A stretch of 64,000 bases of DNA from assembly GCA_025991245.1 (NCBI GenBank), contig BQMJ01000055.1:62001-126000 (forward strand), given 5' to 3'. Each line of letters opens with the position of its first letter. The stretch's first letter is position 1. Origin of the DNA: Galdieria partita (lineage: Eukaryota > Rhodophyta > Bangiophyceae > Galdieriales > Galdieriaceae). The notes under the pieces were generated by a model. The model saw only the letters and a list, made by a program, of their open reading frames with translations. It had not been told where the DNA came from and made no database searches. The translations under genes and the position numbers were made by a program. Below are positions 1 to 12,427 of the stretch, piece after piece.

Positions 1-3000
1 CTTGTTAGATCACTGCAGGATGCTTATAATGCTATTGGCGACAAGGATTCTTTGTTAGGTCTTTTGGTGCTACAGAAAAAGAAACTTACAAGCCAACTGA
101 GTCTACAAGAACAAATCTTGGAGGCCGAGTCTCTAGAAAACGTGGATGAAGTCAGTGCTTTATATAATGAAGCTTTATCTTCGAAGTGCCTGACAGGTCT
201 CGAAATTTCTTATGTGAAACATCTGCTCAAATTGAACTTGACAGAACATGCCAAATACTATGCCGGTAAATTTTCATCAATCCTTGAAGGAACAAATCAA
301 GAACAGGTAAGTTTTATTTAGTTTTTTCAAGCATCGATTATATCAAATCTAGATGAGGGCCTTGCACTGTGCAGCTGCTTGGAGATTGTCGGAATGGTCT
401 GAGGTGGATTCGTTGGATTCCTATCCTCAAATAACGGGGGAAGAAGAAATAGGCGAAATTTGTATCGCAGCCTATTTGAATTCATTGTCATCGCCCAGCC
501 TTGGCTCTCATATCAATAACCTCGCGAAGGAAAGAATTATGAAAAGCATGGCCGATCCTTCACTAGGAAGTTACGAAAAGTCATACATGTCTTGTGTATA
601 TTTAAGCATTTTGCGGGAAATAGAGTGGATGAAAGAAATTTTAGAAAACTCAGATAAATGCAGAGATACTGAAAAGATCTCTCTATTCCATCAGGACTTA
701 ACACGGCGTTTAAAAATGACAGTTCCTGATGTTACTGTGAGAGAGCCAATTGTAGAAGCTCGACGCGTTTGTTACAATTATTTTGGTGACAACTACCATG
801 CCATATATGCTATGATGGAACTCAGCAAACTCCAAAAAGAAAATGGATGCCTTCATGCTGCTTATTTAAATGTGATTCGATCAGAAAATATGTTTTATTC
901 TTTGGAAGACAAAAGAGACATCTCTCTTTTATCAGATATTCAAATGGAGAAGGCCGATATTTATAAGAAGAAAGGAAACTTGTTTAGTGCTGTAGAAACC
1001 TTAGAAAGCGTTGCTCAAGGATTGGAGAGTCAGATTCAACAAAATAGGTCGGGAAATTTGTTTGGTATTGAAACTCAACTTGCTAGGGCATTGGTTGCTC
1101 TAGGCAATGTATCAGAAATCTCTCATACTTGTACAACTGAAGTTATTGCTTCTTATTATCGACGAGCGGTGAGCCTTGCATCGAATTTTCAAGACGGATT
1201 TTATTATCTAGCACGCTTCTATGACCGCATGTTTCAGGAATCAACTTTTGGTTTGGTTGAAGACGGAGAGAAACAGAACAAAAAGTTGTTGCCTGACAAG
1301 AATGCATTGCAAAATATAATACAGTGTCTGTCTGTTGCTTTGGAAAATTACACTAGTACGATGGAACTTGGAGGCACGTATATTTTCGAATCGCTTCCAA
1401 GGCTTCTGACTCTGTGGTTCAATTTTGAATATCAAGCTTGTGCGGAAAAATCAGTGACAGCATGCGCTTTCTCTGAAGAGGACATGGCCACAGTTAGAAG
1501 TGCAATGGAACGAGCCTTTGAAAACTTGCCAATGTGGCAATGGACAACTTGTACTTCGCAAATTCTTAGTAGAGTTTCTCATCCAAGTGCTTTCGTTCGC
1601 AAGAATTTAGTGCAACTCATTGCGCGACTGACAGTTTGTTATTGTACCCGCATGATTTGGTATCTAGCGCCTGTTTTAAACGGAAAGAATTGCGTACGAC
1701 GAAAAGCTGGTGAAAAAATTGTGTCTGTTGCCGAAGAGCTCGGAGGTCAAGATGTGTGCAATACCTTAAGAAGTGGACTTGCCTTTATTCAAGAGTTCTC
1801 TAAAATTTGTCTTCAGGTAAGTCATCCAATTTGCCTTGTGTAAAACTAGTAAAAATTGCTTTTCAAGAATACACCAAAGCACGTGAAGAAACTATCGTTT
1901 TCGAGCAATTTCGATGCCTTTAAGAAAATGCTTCCATGTAAACAAGTCGTCATTCCTACCAAAAAGGCTATTATGATTAGCTATGACGAGAGTTTGACTG
2001 ATAGAAATGGAAGTCTCGATTCGGCACCTGCATGGAACCCTTGGAATGAAGAATTACCTACCATTTATGGAGTAGAAGATGATATTATCTTGATGAATTC
2101 ATTGATGAAGCCGAAGCGAATATGCTTAGTTGGTTCTGATGGAAAGCAATATTACTTCCTATGTAAAAGAGAAGATTCCGGTGACATGCGCAAGGACTCG
2201 AGACTCATGGAGTATGTCAAGATTTGCTTGCGATTCCTAAACTAAACAACAATAGGTTTGCATCTGTTATTAACCGACTTCTTCGAATTCATCAAAATTC
2301 TCGTTCAAGGCAGCTTACACTACGAACTTACGCCGTTTTACCACTTAGTGAAGAATGTGGAGTAATAGAGTGGTTATCGAATCTTGCTCCGTTAAGAGGT
2401 ATCGTATTTCATCTGTATAATGTCTTCGGGATTCGGATTTCTTTGGGAGAGATTAAAGAAGAATATGAAAGGCGGACGTGTACTAGTTTAGAATTCTATC
2501 GTAACTGGTTGCTTCCTCGTTTCCCTGCCCTTTTGCGACACTTTTTTGTTGCTTGTTTTCTTGAACCTAGTGAATGGTTCTTGGCCAAAAAGAGATTTAC
2601 ATACTCTTGTGCAGTGTGGAGTATGATAGGTTACATCGTTGGACTGGGTGATAGGCACGGTGAGAATATCTTAATAGACATGACCTCTGGAGAATGCATT
2701 CACGTTGATTTTGCTTGCATGTTCGACAAAGGACTAACACTGAAGGTCCCGGAATTGGTTCCATTTCGTCTCACTCCTAATATGCTGGACGCTATGGGTC
2801 CTTCAGGTTATGAAGGTTCGTTCCGGGTGGCATCACAGATTACTATGAGCATTGCACGAGCAAACAAAGACTGTCTTATGTCTGTATTAGAAACATTCCT
2901 TTACGATCCTCTTGTCGAATGGGAGAGAAGCGTTGGTACTAAATATCGGAGCAGTAAAGAAAAGGAAAATATTCCAGTCGAAAGGTCAGCATTAAAGCCG

Positions 3001-3171
3001 AATGCTCACGCCGTGAAGGCAAGACAGAGCATCGATGAAAAATTACAAGGCATTGTAAAGGATAGTAGATCACCACTTTCTATACAAGGTCAAGTGCAGC
3101 GTTTGCTATTGGAAGCGACCAACGAGGAAAATTTAGCAAACATGTACATCTGGTGGATGGCTTGGATTTGA
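1..3171 (+). CDS. ATR: ATR-type PIKK checkpoint kinase, C-terminal part (5' truncated by window)
   Basis: This is the C-terminal ~1009 residues of a phosphatidylinositol-3-kinase-like protein kinase. ATR/Mec1/Rad3 senses RPA-coated single-stranded DNA in the nucleus and phosphorylates checkpoint targets. Exons are 1-306, 353-1816, 1868-2211 and 2256-3171, all GT-AG introns of 44-51 bp; the frame is open at base 1, so the gene starts upstream. The first ~690 residues are helical FAT repeats. The kinase domain carries DMRKDSRLME across the last intron, then the catalytic loop GLGDRHGEN (about 2641-2667), the VDF metal site and the ATR-typical FDKGLTL segment. The last 30 residues form a FATC domain ending in MYIWWMAWI. 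The activation loop and the phrase MSVLETFLYDPLVEW fit ATR better than ATM, TOR or DNA-PK. The next gene starts about 90 bp downstream on the same strand. Confidence 0.93.
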
Positions 3172-3263
3172 TCCGTTGCAACACGTGGCATCGCGACGGC
3201 TACCAGTTTTCTTTATCAGAGCATTTTTCTCCGAAATATTCTTTATTATTGTGGTATGGTGGT

Positions 3264-4660
3264 ATGCCTAACTGGCGACACAATGTTTTCATGTTTAAAC
3301 GGGCCATTTTCACAAGCCTTGTTATTACTTTAACATTATTATGCTTGATAACTTTGTCAGTAAATAGAACACTGAATATATGGTTTTCTCGGAGTGCTAT
3401 GTCCTTGCTGAATAGCGATATTCAACTTGAATCCTTGTGGTTAAGATCTTCGTCAACGCGTGATATAAGAGTTGCATACTTTATTCAGGTATCGACGTCC
3501 AATTTGCATCTTTTCAATAGGCTGCTGTATCGTTTATACGATACGCAACACGTCTACGCTGTCCACTTTGATTGTCCTTGTAACCAAACCACTGTGGATA
3601 GTATAATCAGAGCAATACAAATGGGCAACTTCTCTAATATACATATCATTCCACATGAGACTTTGACCTATTCAGGTAAGTCGAAGTTGCTTGTACAAGA
3701 CAGAGAATGAGTCGTAGCGGTCTAGGAATATCACTTGTACTGAATACTTTATCGGCCATGACATATCTTTTGAAGTATCCTGCAGGAACTTCAAGCCAGA
3801 AAGAGTGGGATTTCTTTATAAACTTGAGTGGTTCAGATTATCCTTTGCTGACTCCTTGTGACCAGGTAAAAGTACTTGGAGAAGCCGTGAATATGATTCC
3901 GACCTCAGCTTACATCAATTTTCTTCAAATATTTGAAAACCATGATTCTGAATACAGAAGATCACTTTTATATTTAGATCCTGCTTTAACCATGAATAGG
4001 AAACTCGTCTCCGAAAATTGCTTAGAGAAGAAAGCGTTGAACCCAGTTCAAGTGCATCCATTTCAGCATTACTTTAACTTCACGTTATACAAGGCGGAGG
4101 CTTGGATGATTCTCTCTCGAGAAGCAGTAAAATATCTTACTTGTGAATCCTTTCCTCGGTGGATGTTGGCTTCTTTTGTAAATACTGTTTCTTCTCCCGA
4201 ACATTATTTTGTAACAGTACTGAAAGGCTCATCCATTTGGAAAAATACGATAATACCGTTTGCATTTCGTTATGTGCGTTGGATACATCCAAAACTACCA
4301 AGAGCCAGTACTCAGCACCCATTTGAGTTGGATCTTCATGGCGATCTATTCTGGGAAGATATCTATGAGTCTGGTTGTTTTTTTGCTAGAAAATTTTCTC
4401 AACAGGATAGTTTACTTCAATCGCGCATCGATTCCGAAATAGCAGGTCTCAACTCCACTCTCTTAAATGATCTTTTTCAATTACCTAGACTCGAAGAGTC
4501 ATTCTCTATTAGCTTGCTGTCAAAGAAGAAACAGCTGCTGGAAGACAAAAGACTGAGAGGATATTTCTGTTCTAGTGCAGTCAATTTCTCTTATCATTTC
4601 AATAGAAGTTTAGAAACTATGCGAGCCTTAATAACGAGACATCTTCGACTGAATGTATAA
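3264..4660 (+). CDS. GT14 family glycosyltransferase (core-2/I-branching or xylosyltransferase-like), type II membrane protein
   Basis: Two exons (3264-3675 and 3726-4660) join in TYSG|ISLV. The N-terminus has one hydrophobic segment (about residues 10-32) after a short basic tail, the layout of a Golgi type II protein. The lumenal part has GT14 hallmarks: VHFDCPC, then WDFFINLSGSDYPLLT, then a later HPFELDLHGDLFWED block. GT14 includes animal beta-1,6-GlcNAc transferases, protein xylosyltransferases and plant glucuronosyltransferases; the sequence alone does not give donor or acceptor. The start could also be the ATG at 3291. An upstream ATG at 3153 lies inside the ATR coding end and was not used. 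The reading frame overlaps the start of the next gene region only beyond its stop. Confidence 0.78.
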
Positions 4661-4766
4661 AATTTTCCTTTTGGACGTAATTGTGCTCTCCGAAACAAGT
4701 GATCCATGCCCTTTTCAAAATCTCCTTGTGGGCGTCTTGTACAGTAGTGGCGCACTTCCAACGGTC

Positions 4767-7476
4767 ATGTTTTTTAGGGCAGGTTTAGGGTCTCCGTCAC
4801 CAATAGACCTGTTTTTGGACAAAGTTGAACGTGAAAAACTACTTGAAAAACTAGAAGAACCATATACGAGCGCTAACGAAGAAAATGAACTAAAGGGGGA
4901 ACGAAACTCTTCAAACGCTGGAGGGCTTCAAGTCACAGAGGGGAATTCCTTGCAGGAAATGGAAAAACTTGAAAAAGAGCTTGAAAACCGCGAAAATGTG
5001 GGTGTTGATCAGAAAGAGCCTTTATACGGGGCTATCAAGTTGATTGCGGAGTTACTGGATGAAGACGACTTGCTCGTGGAGTTGAGAGCTTCCAACAAAA
5101 GACTGTTGAACTTTTTTTCGAACCCTTTAATTATTAAGGTAGGATACTAGACGCCTAGGTTTTTTTTCTCTGAGTGGTTTTTGAAAACAGGCACTGATAT
5201 CGTATGTTACGGACACGGTTCCCCGCTTTGACGAAGATCAAATGGACCTTGCCAAACTCAAGTTTAAGGTATGTTTTTTGAAATTCTTTTGAGAGAAGTG
5301 CTGAATCTTTGAAGTTCCCGTTGGTTGCATGTGAAATACTTTGTTCCGAAAACCTAAGACTCAGAGACTCGTTTGCTAGCCAGTCAGACAGCTTAACGTT
5401 GCTTTTTTCGTTTTTACGTAAACCAACGGGAAAGATAGACATTTCAGCTACGGCGAACTTTGCGAGAGTCTTGCTGACATTGATACGGCTGTATCCGGTT
5501 TGTATTGAATTCTTTCGTGATGTAACTTAGCTCAATTTTCTGTAGGATATTATCAAAACTTTTGTTCAGGACAATTTGTGGATTTTAGACTGTCTTATCC
5601 AGCATCTCTATTGTATGTCGTTGGCTGACATTCTCTTACGTTTGTACCTTAATGTTGGTTGTGATATTCCGAGATCCTCTTTATCTTGGAGTCTTTCAGA
5701 AAACCAGAGTTTACAAGCATTTCCGAATTATTTCATTTTTGATAAGCTTGGAGAGAGTTTCTCTACTTCTTCATATCCGGAACTTGATGACTTCAATAGA
5801 AATGAAGCTATTTCTAATTCTGCCTCCGTTATGGTAGGTATTATACAACAGAGTGTCTGTACAAGTGACTATATGGAAGTCCCGGAAGAAGTCGATATTA
5901 TTAAGAGGTCATACATTATTGGTAAAGTCTTAGACGATGGCTTAGTAGAGGCGGAAGATCATCAAGGTGATTTTGACAACATATGGTCGTGTCCAGCCCT
6001 TATGAATGCTTTGAGAGTTTGTTGCGAGTTACTTATTTCCTTGAATTCGTTGAAAAGTGAATCATCTATGTCGGAAAGATCTTGTCGACGACATTCCACT
6101 ACGGTTGCGTCATTAGAAACTAGTGAAATCTCAAATCCAGACTCCAACAACAAAAATCCATTGGCAATTGTGGAAAGTGAACTTGTATCGAAACTTCCTA
6201 AACTAGCTTCCTTTTTGGATAATGCAGGAACTGAAAGTCTGGGTTTTGTTGACGGCAGGAAAGTACTTGGCACGTTACGCTTGAAGATTGCCGAATTTTT
6301 TCTAACTTGCTTAGTTACGTGCAGTCAGGTAGGGGAATTTCTTTATTTTTTTCCGTTTTGAAGGCGCATTTTTGCAGGAAACTGTCGGGGAAATATTTCG
6401 TCTTGGAGTTCCAAAACTTCTTTTACGGCTTTTTGTTGACTGCGATATGTGCAATATTCTCCATAATTATATTGTTTCGGTTATTTCGTCATGTTTTTGT
6501 GGAGACTTTAAGATGATTCAAAAATTGTGGATCCAGGATTGCCATATTTATGACTGGTTGGTTGAGGCTTGGTCTGAAAATGCTAAGATTGTAAGCTTGT
6601 ACATTTTTATTCTATGTTTTTGTTTACTGTTACTTTCAGGACGATTTTAAGTGTCGCAAAGGCTATATGGGTCACCTAACTCAGATCGGCAACATATTAA
6701 GTCAATATTTAGATGAGCAATACGAATTTGTCGTTGAGCATATTGGCAAAGAAGAATTTGAACGTTTTGAACATCTTCGAAATACTTACTTATCGCAAAC
6801 CAACGAGATCCAGTCTAAGCCTTTGGGAGGTACGCATCCAGGGCAGTTACTTTCCAGTGCACAGATGCCCGTTCCAACATCTAGTCTTAACTTTCCTGAA
6901 TATGACCAGTTCATGGAGGAGATAACCTCATCAGATGCTGAGGCGGTTAAGAAGTTTGCTGAATATCTATATGAACAGACAAACGTATTGTTTACTTCTC
7001 CACGGATTGTTTTTACGTAGCTAAGTTACTTTTTCTAGGGAGAAATCGACAACGAAGAAGAAGAAGAAGAAGAAGAAGAGCATATTGAGAAGTCGCATGC
7101 TGTTCCAGTATCAACAGGTTTGGAAGATCCTGAAACAGAAGATATTTTTAAACAGGCTATTATTCCTTCTACAGAAAGCCTTTTAGAGCGGGAGGAAACG
7201 ACTAGTGATTATGAGCTAGAGTCTAAGAACGATGAAATTGATGAGGAAGACTTTGATGACTTGGCTTTTACTGGTGACGCTATTTTTGCATCTGCACGTG
7301 ATTTCCCTTCCGAAAGAGATCTTGAACAACTCCGAAGCGCTATTGCGGAACAAAAATTAAGTGCTGAAGACGTTTATGACTCCTACGAGGAGGATCATTT
7401 GTCTGATGAAGAAGATGCAAGAATCTATGAAAGTAATGAAGGCAACTTGAGAAACTTTCAGTTTCCCGATCATTAG
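4767..7476 (+). CDS. SAPS-domain protein, PP6/Sit4 phosphatase regulatory subunit
   Basis: Seven exons: 4767-5138, 5191-5268, 5315-5497, 5546-6328, 6378-6590, 6640-6984 and 7039-7476 (803 residues). SAPS proteins bind the catalytic subunit of PP6 (yeast Sit4) and direct it to substrates in cell-cycle and TOR signalling. The N-terminus (MFFRAGLG), the LLDEDDLLVELRASNKRLL block split by the first intron, and the VACEIL segment of exon 3 match the start of PP6R1-3/SAP190. The start was chosen because it gives this conserved MF[FW] beginning; the frame is open further upstream. The last exon opens with an uninterrupted acidic run (poly-Glu from a GAA repeat at about 7048-7079) and stays very acidic, as in other SAPS tails. 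All introns are GT-AG, 46-54 bp. Confidence 0.85.
7048..7079 (+). repeat. GAA microsatellite coding for poly-Glu in the SAPS protein
   Basis: About ten GAA/GAG triplets follow the last acceptor site of the SAPS gene and encode a Glu run. It lies in frame inside an acidic tail, so length changes would be tolerated. Confidence 0.8.
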
Positions 7477-7551
7477 GTAGTTTTGAAATCTTCTCAAGTT
7501 ATATTAATCATATGAATGTTTGCATATTTGGTATCTTGAGTTGCAGATATG

Positions 7552-7563
7552 CTTGACGTCAAG
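7552..7563. promoter_or_regulatory. Perfect 12-bp palindrome with a CRE core, upstream of the IleRS gene
   Basis: The bases CTTGACGTCAAG form a perfect palindrome centred on TGACGTCA, the classic CRE site bound by bZIP dimers. It lies 76 bp after the SAPS stop and about 200 bp before the isoleucyl-tRNA synthetase ATG, in the only gap between these genes (7477-7764). Binding is inferred, not shown. Confidence 0.45.
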
Positions 7564-7764
7564 TGGCAGTTACAGCCGAGTTCTTTGTGTTAGCTAACTA
7601 TATTGGCTATTCATTTAAGATAGAGAAAACCAACTTTTCTGCTTGACAGTTATACGACAATAGAATACATAAAATGTCGTCAATTGAGTTGCGAAGTACT
7701 GTTTGTGTTGTAGAAATTTTGCTTGAGTTTAGTCCATCCGTAGTAAGATTTTTGCGCCTCCCCA

Positions 7765-10700
7765 ATGTTTTGGACTCATGAGCCACAACTTTTGATCAGT
7801 CACTTGTGCTACGTTCATTGTTCTATTGGAAGACCATTTCCCTCTGCTTATACATGTCTTTGCAATAGGAACAAGTTGAAGTTCCTCAAGTGGAGAGTTC
7901 AAGCTAGAAAGGCCTCCCGTAGTTATCTACCTGTCTTGCTGTGTACTCTTCAGACGGAAAAGGAGTCGGATAGGGAATTTTGGATAGAATTTTACAAAAG
8001 CAGCATAAACTTGCCCAAAACGCGTTTTGAACAAAGAGCTAATGCAGCAGTCAAAGAGTTGGAGATTCAAAAGTTTTGGGAAGATAACTTGATTTACGAG
8101 AAGATACTGGAGGCAAACCAATCTAAGACTTTCTTCCTACATGATGGCCCACCATACGCCAATGGAACGTTACACATGGGTCACGCGTTAAACAAGATAC
8201 TGAAGGACATTATATGCCGATATCATTTACTTCGAGGATTCTATGCGTGTTTCATTCCTGGATGGGACTGCCACGGTCTCCCAATTGAGCTGAAAGTTTG
8301 GCAGAGTATTCCAAAAGAAAATCACGATAAACTAAGTGTTACTGACCTTCGAAGGAGAGCTGCAGAGTTTGCAAGGAATACTATAGAAGAACAAAAAAGT
8401 TCCTTTAAGAGGTTTGGAATTTGGGGCTTTTGGTCACGCCCGTATTTAACTATGTCTCCTGAATATGAGGCAGCACAGATACAAGTATTCGGAGACATGT
8501 TTTTTCGGTAAGTTTTCGTTATTGTTGGAAAGTTCGTAACATAGAATGATATGAATAGTGGCTTCATTTATCGTGCACGTAAACCTGTACACTGGAGTCC
8601 TTCAAGCAAAACTGCTTTAGCGGAAGCGGAATTGGAATATTCAGAAGATCATGTCTCGACTGCAATTTATATTTCTTTCAGAGTTGTTGCTGTCAATTCT
8701 CTTTTAGGAGACTTGCCTATTACTCCCAGTTCTTTAGAACTTGCCATTTGGACCACCACTCCTTGGACACTTCCTGCTAATGAAGCTGTGGCGGTGAATC
8801 CCCATCTAACATACATTTTAATAGAGGTGGCTCGATTGAACCGATTTCTAATAGTTGCCAAAGATTGTTTGGAACGAGTGACAGAAAAGTTGAGATTAGA
8901 ATTACAAGATTGTCGCCATGTTATGGAATTTAGTGGCGAAACTTTGATTGGTATTAAATACTATCATCCAATCATAAAGGATAAAGTGTGTCCTGTTGTA
9001 AGAGGTGGAAGCTATATCACAGCAGAAAGTGGAACAGGTTTGGTTCATACTGCTCCTGGTCATGGAGAGGAAGATTTTGTTGTAGGCAAACGTGAAAATC
9101 TACCCATTTCGTGTCCTGTGGATGAGAATGGAATGTTTACAAAGGAGGTTGGTGAGGTTTTGTTTGGACATTCTGTGTTGGGGCAAGGAAACAAGCTAGT
9201 AGTGGAACATGTTGAGAAGATGAATTTATTACTTGCAAAGGAGTCTTACCGACATAAGTATCCTTATGATTGGAGAACGAAGGAGCCAACTATTTATAGG
9301 ACTACAGAACAATGGTTTGCATCTTTGGAAAACTTTCGAAAGGATGTCTTGGAGAGCATCGATCAGGTTACTTGGATTCCGGACTCCAAGAAGAATCTTA
9401 TTCGATCTATGGTTATAGAAAGGTCGGATTGGTGTATTTCTAGACAGCGTGCATGGGGTGTTCCTATTCCTGTATTTTATGATGTTTCGAATGCTAATAC
9501 TCCTGTTCTTGACCAAGAGATTTTAGAACATGTAAAGCGTATTATCCAAGAGAAAGGTTCTGATGCCTGGTTTTACTTGTCTGAAGAAGAGTTATTGCCA
9601 GAAAAGTACAAAGGTAGACCTCTCATGAAGGGAATGGATACGATGGATGTTTGGTTTGATTCTGGTTGTTCATGGGCTGCCTTGGAAAGTAAGAATTATT
9701 TTAGAGTACCTGCAGATTTGTATTTAGAAGGTGGTGACCAACACAGAGGTTGGTTCCAGTCGAGCCTTTTGACTTGTGTTGCTACAAAAGGTCGTGCACC
9801 TTATTTAAAGGCTCTTACTCATGGTTTTGTACTGGATGAAAAGGGAGTAAAGATGAGTAAGAGTGTTGGGAATGTTATAGATCCTCAAGTGGTATGTCAT
9901 TCTGAATATAAGAGTCTGATTTTTTTATAGTTGATTAGGTTGTGAACGGTGGAAGTAATCATAAGAAGGATCCTGCATATGGAGCGGATGTCTTAAGACT
10001 TTGGGTGGCTAGCGTGGATTACAGAAATGAAGTTTTTATTGGTCCTAATATTATTCGGCAAGTAGCTGATATTTATCGAAAGATTAGAAATACGCTTCGA
10101 TTTATTGTGGGCAATTTGTATGATTTTAGAAAGGACGTTGATGCTATACCATTAGCTGACCTACCTCAATTGGACATTTATATGCTTAATGTATTCAGCA
10201 AGTTTAAGGAATCTGTTGAGATTGCATATGAGAGATATGAGTTTACTTCCATATATCAAGCCATTCAGCGACTTTGTATCACAGAATTGAGTAACTTTTA
10301 TTTAGACATTTCAAAGGATCGTCTATATGTTTCCCTCCCCTATGATTATCGGCGTAGAAGTTGTCAAACAGTTTTGCATATTTTACTGGAAGACTTGGTT
10401 CGCATTGTGGCTCCTCTTATTCCGCATACTGCCGAAGACCTTTGGCAGTGTTTTGAGTTGCGACAAGATTCATCTTTGTCAGTATTTCAGTCAGGTTGGT
10501 TGTTGAATGAGAAGGCTCCTATGGGTCGTTATTCGGATGCATTTTGGGAGAATGTTCGTTTGTTACGAGATGATGTGAACAAGTGTTTGGAACGAGCAAG
10601 AGAAGAGCAACTTATTGGGTCTTCATTGGAAGGTCGAGTTGGAATATATTTGAATGGGAAGGATGAGAATCACGCTTCCTTTTGTCATCATTTGATGGAA

Positions 10701-10979
10701 CTTTCTAATAGTAACAACCAAGTAGATCAACTTGAATACTTGTTTCTCGTCTCTCAAGTAGAGTTTGTGGAAAGCAAAGAAAGTTTAGAGAGAAATTATT
10801 CTTACATTAGAGATAGCGTTCATCCACAACTGGATTGTTATTCTTTAGGAGTTGCTAAAGCATTGGGTCAAAAGTGTATTCGATGTTGGAACTTTTCTAC
10901 AAGTGTCCAACAACATGAAAAGCATCCAGAACTTTGTCATCGATGTATTTCGGTAGTAGACAAACTATTGTCGAAATAA
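7765..10979 (+). CDS. Isoleucyl-tRNA synthetase, bacterial/organellar type with N-terminal extension
   Basis: Class I aminoacyl-tRNA synthetase that charges tRNA-Ile, here probably for plastid and/or mitochondrion. Exons are 7765-8507, 8559-9891 and 9939-10979 (1038 residues); the joins GDMFFR|GFIYR and IDPQV|VNGG restore conserved segments. The HIGH motif is HMGH in DGPPYANGTLHMGHALNK (about residue 135), and the KMSKS loop is KMSKSVGNVIDP (about 678). The WTTTPWTLPAN editing-domain segment is present. The C-terminus has a CxxC...CxxC zinc site (CIRC and CHRC), typical of bacterial IleRS and absent from cytosolic ones. About 85 residues precede the conserved core; they are basic and Ser-rich, which fits a transit peptide. 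The stop lies only 10 bp from the end of the convergent MOCS3 gene. Confidence 0.93.
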
Positions 10980-10989
10980 ATGTTGACTT

Positions 10990-12387
10990 TTAATAGTAAG
11001 GAAGTGAAGGATCGCAATGTTTTCTCCATTCTTCAATGCCACCTATAATATCGTAAACATTATTTATACCCCAACTCTCCAGTAAAGAAACGGCTCTTTG
11101 AGATGCATTCCCTCGACGACAAATTACAAAAATACTTTTCCCACTATTGACTTGTTTTTGAATCTAGTTCAGTTATTCTCATTATCATATTGTTCATATA
11201 TTACCAGGCAAACTTACCTCTTCACATTTTGAATCAAGTTCTTCCAATGGAATGTTATGAAAACCTTCAATATGACACAGCTCATATTGAACAGAAGGTC
11301 TCACATCAATACAAAAGTAATGGTCATTCCAAAGACCATTTGTTTGCATTAACTTTGCTTTGGCTTCCAAAGGAGGTAACCGTTTTTCACTGGGAATACT
11401 GAAAGATGGAGAAAGTCCTAAAAAGGACGCATAATCATATTCTGCAATACAAAAGTCCTTTGAGGAGTCTCCACAAACGATACAGTTTGGATTACGTTTT
11501 CTTAGCTGGAAAGTTCGAAATTTCGTTTCCAGACCATCAAATACAAGTAATCGACCAATCAGAGGCTCGGCATCCTAAGCAGTTTCTGTTGGTAAATTTC
11601 AACTGAAAACTGTAGAACTCACTTACGTCAATATTTGCAGCTAATTTGATGGATTCTAAAGCTTGCAAACAGCCAATCACACCAGGTATAGGACCCAATA
11701 CTCCATTTGCGTCACAACTACCCACACAGTTTGGAGGAGGAGGCTCAGGAAAGATACATCTATAACAAGGACAGTCAGATGAGGCACAATAGACAGTGAT
11801 TTGACCATCCATTCCTAATCCCAATTATTCAGTACCCATCAAGTCTGTAACTCAATAATAATGGTCTACCTATAGCTGCTCCAGATATCAAAGGTCTTTT
11901 AAAAACTGCGCAAGCATCGTTGACAATATATCTCGTCAAAGCGTTATCAGTGCAGTCCAGAACAATGTCATAACCTTCAATTATTTCCATGGCATTGAAC
12001 TGAGTCAATCTTTGCAGAATAATCTGCACCTGGACGGAAGGATTCAAGTTCTGTATCGCTTCCTTCAGAGACTCAGCCTTAGGCTTGCCAGCTAAATTCT
12101 CCTTATGTCCAATCTAGTAAACAAATATTTTAGATAGCGTTCATTTTGGGAGTTGTGGAATAAACCTGTCGATGAAGATTACTAATTTCAACTTGATCAT
12201 CATCAACGATTCCTAAAGTTCCAACTCCAGCACCCGCGAGATATAACGCTGCAGGGCAACCAAGTCCTCCAGCTCCAACGATAAGAATTTTCTTTTTCAT
12301 CAAAAGCTCCTGACTTTTTTTCCCAAACTGTGGCAATAATATTTGACGACTATATCTGGAGATATCCAGAGTTCCTTTTGTCGTCAT
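10990..12387 (-). CDS. MOCS3: MOCS3/UBA4: E1-like adenylyltransferase with C-terminal rhodanese domain
   Basis: Adenylates and then thiolates the C-terminus of the sulfur carriers URM1 and MOCS2A, supplying sulfur for tRNA 2-thiolation and molybdopterin synthesis in the cytosol. Exons, in transcript order: 12387-12166, 12113-11870, 11814-11627, 11574-11218 and 11163-10990 (394 residues). The ThiF-type domain has [13 protein letters not shown], the nucleotide loop [10 protein letters not shown], and NLHRQ directly before intron 1. The zinc-binding Cys pairs occur as CPCYRC and CIVCG. The rhodanese domain ends the protein and keeps the persulfide Cys in the ICRRGN loop of exon 5. The GDSS linker and this fusion separate it from plain MoeB or ThiF. 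Its promoter is shared with the JmjC gene (40 bp between start codons). Confidence 0.9.
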
Positions 12388-12427
12388 AGTATGTCAAGTT
12401 GTCAATCGAATTGATTTATCACAAGAG

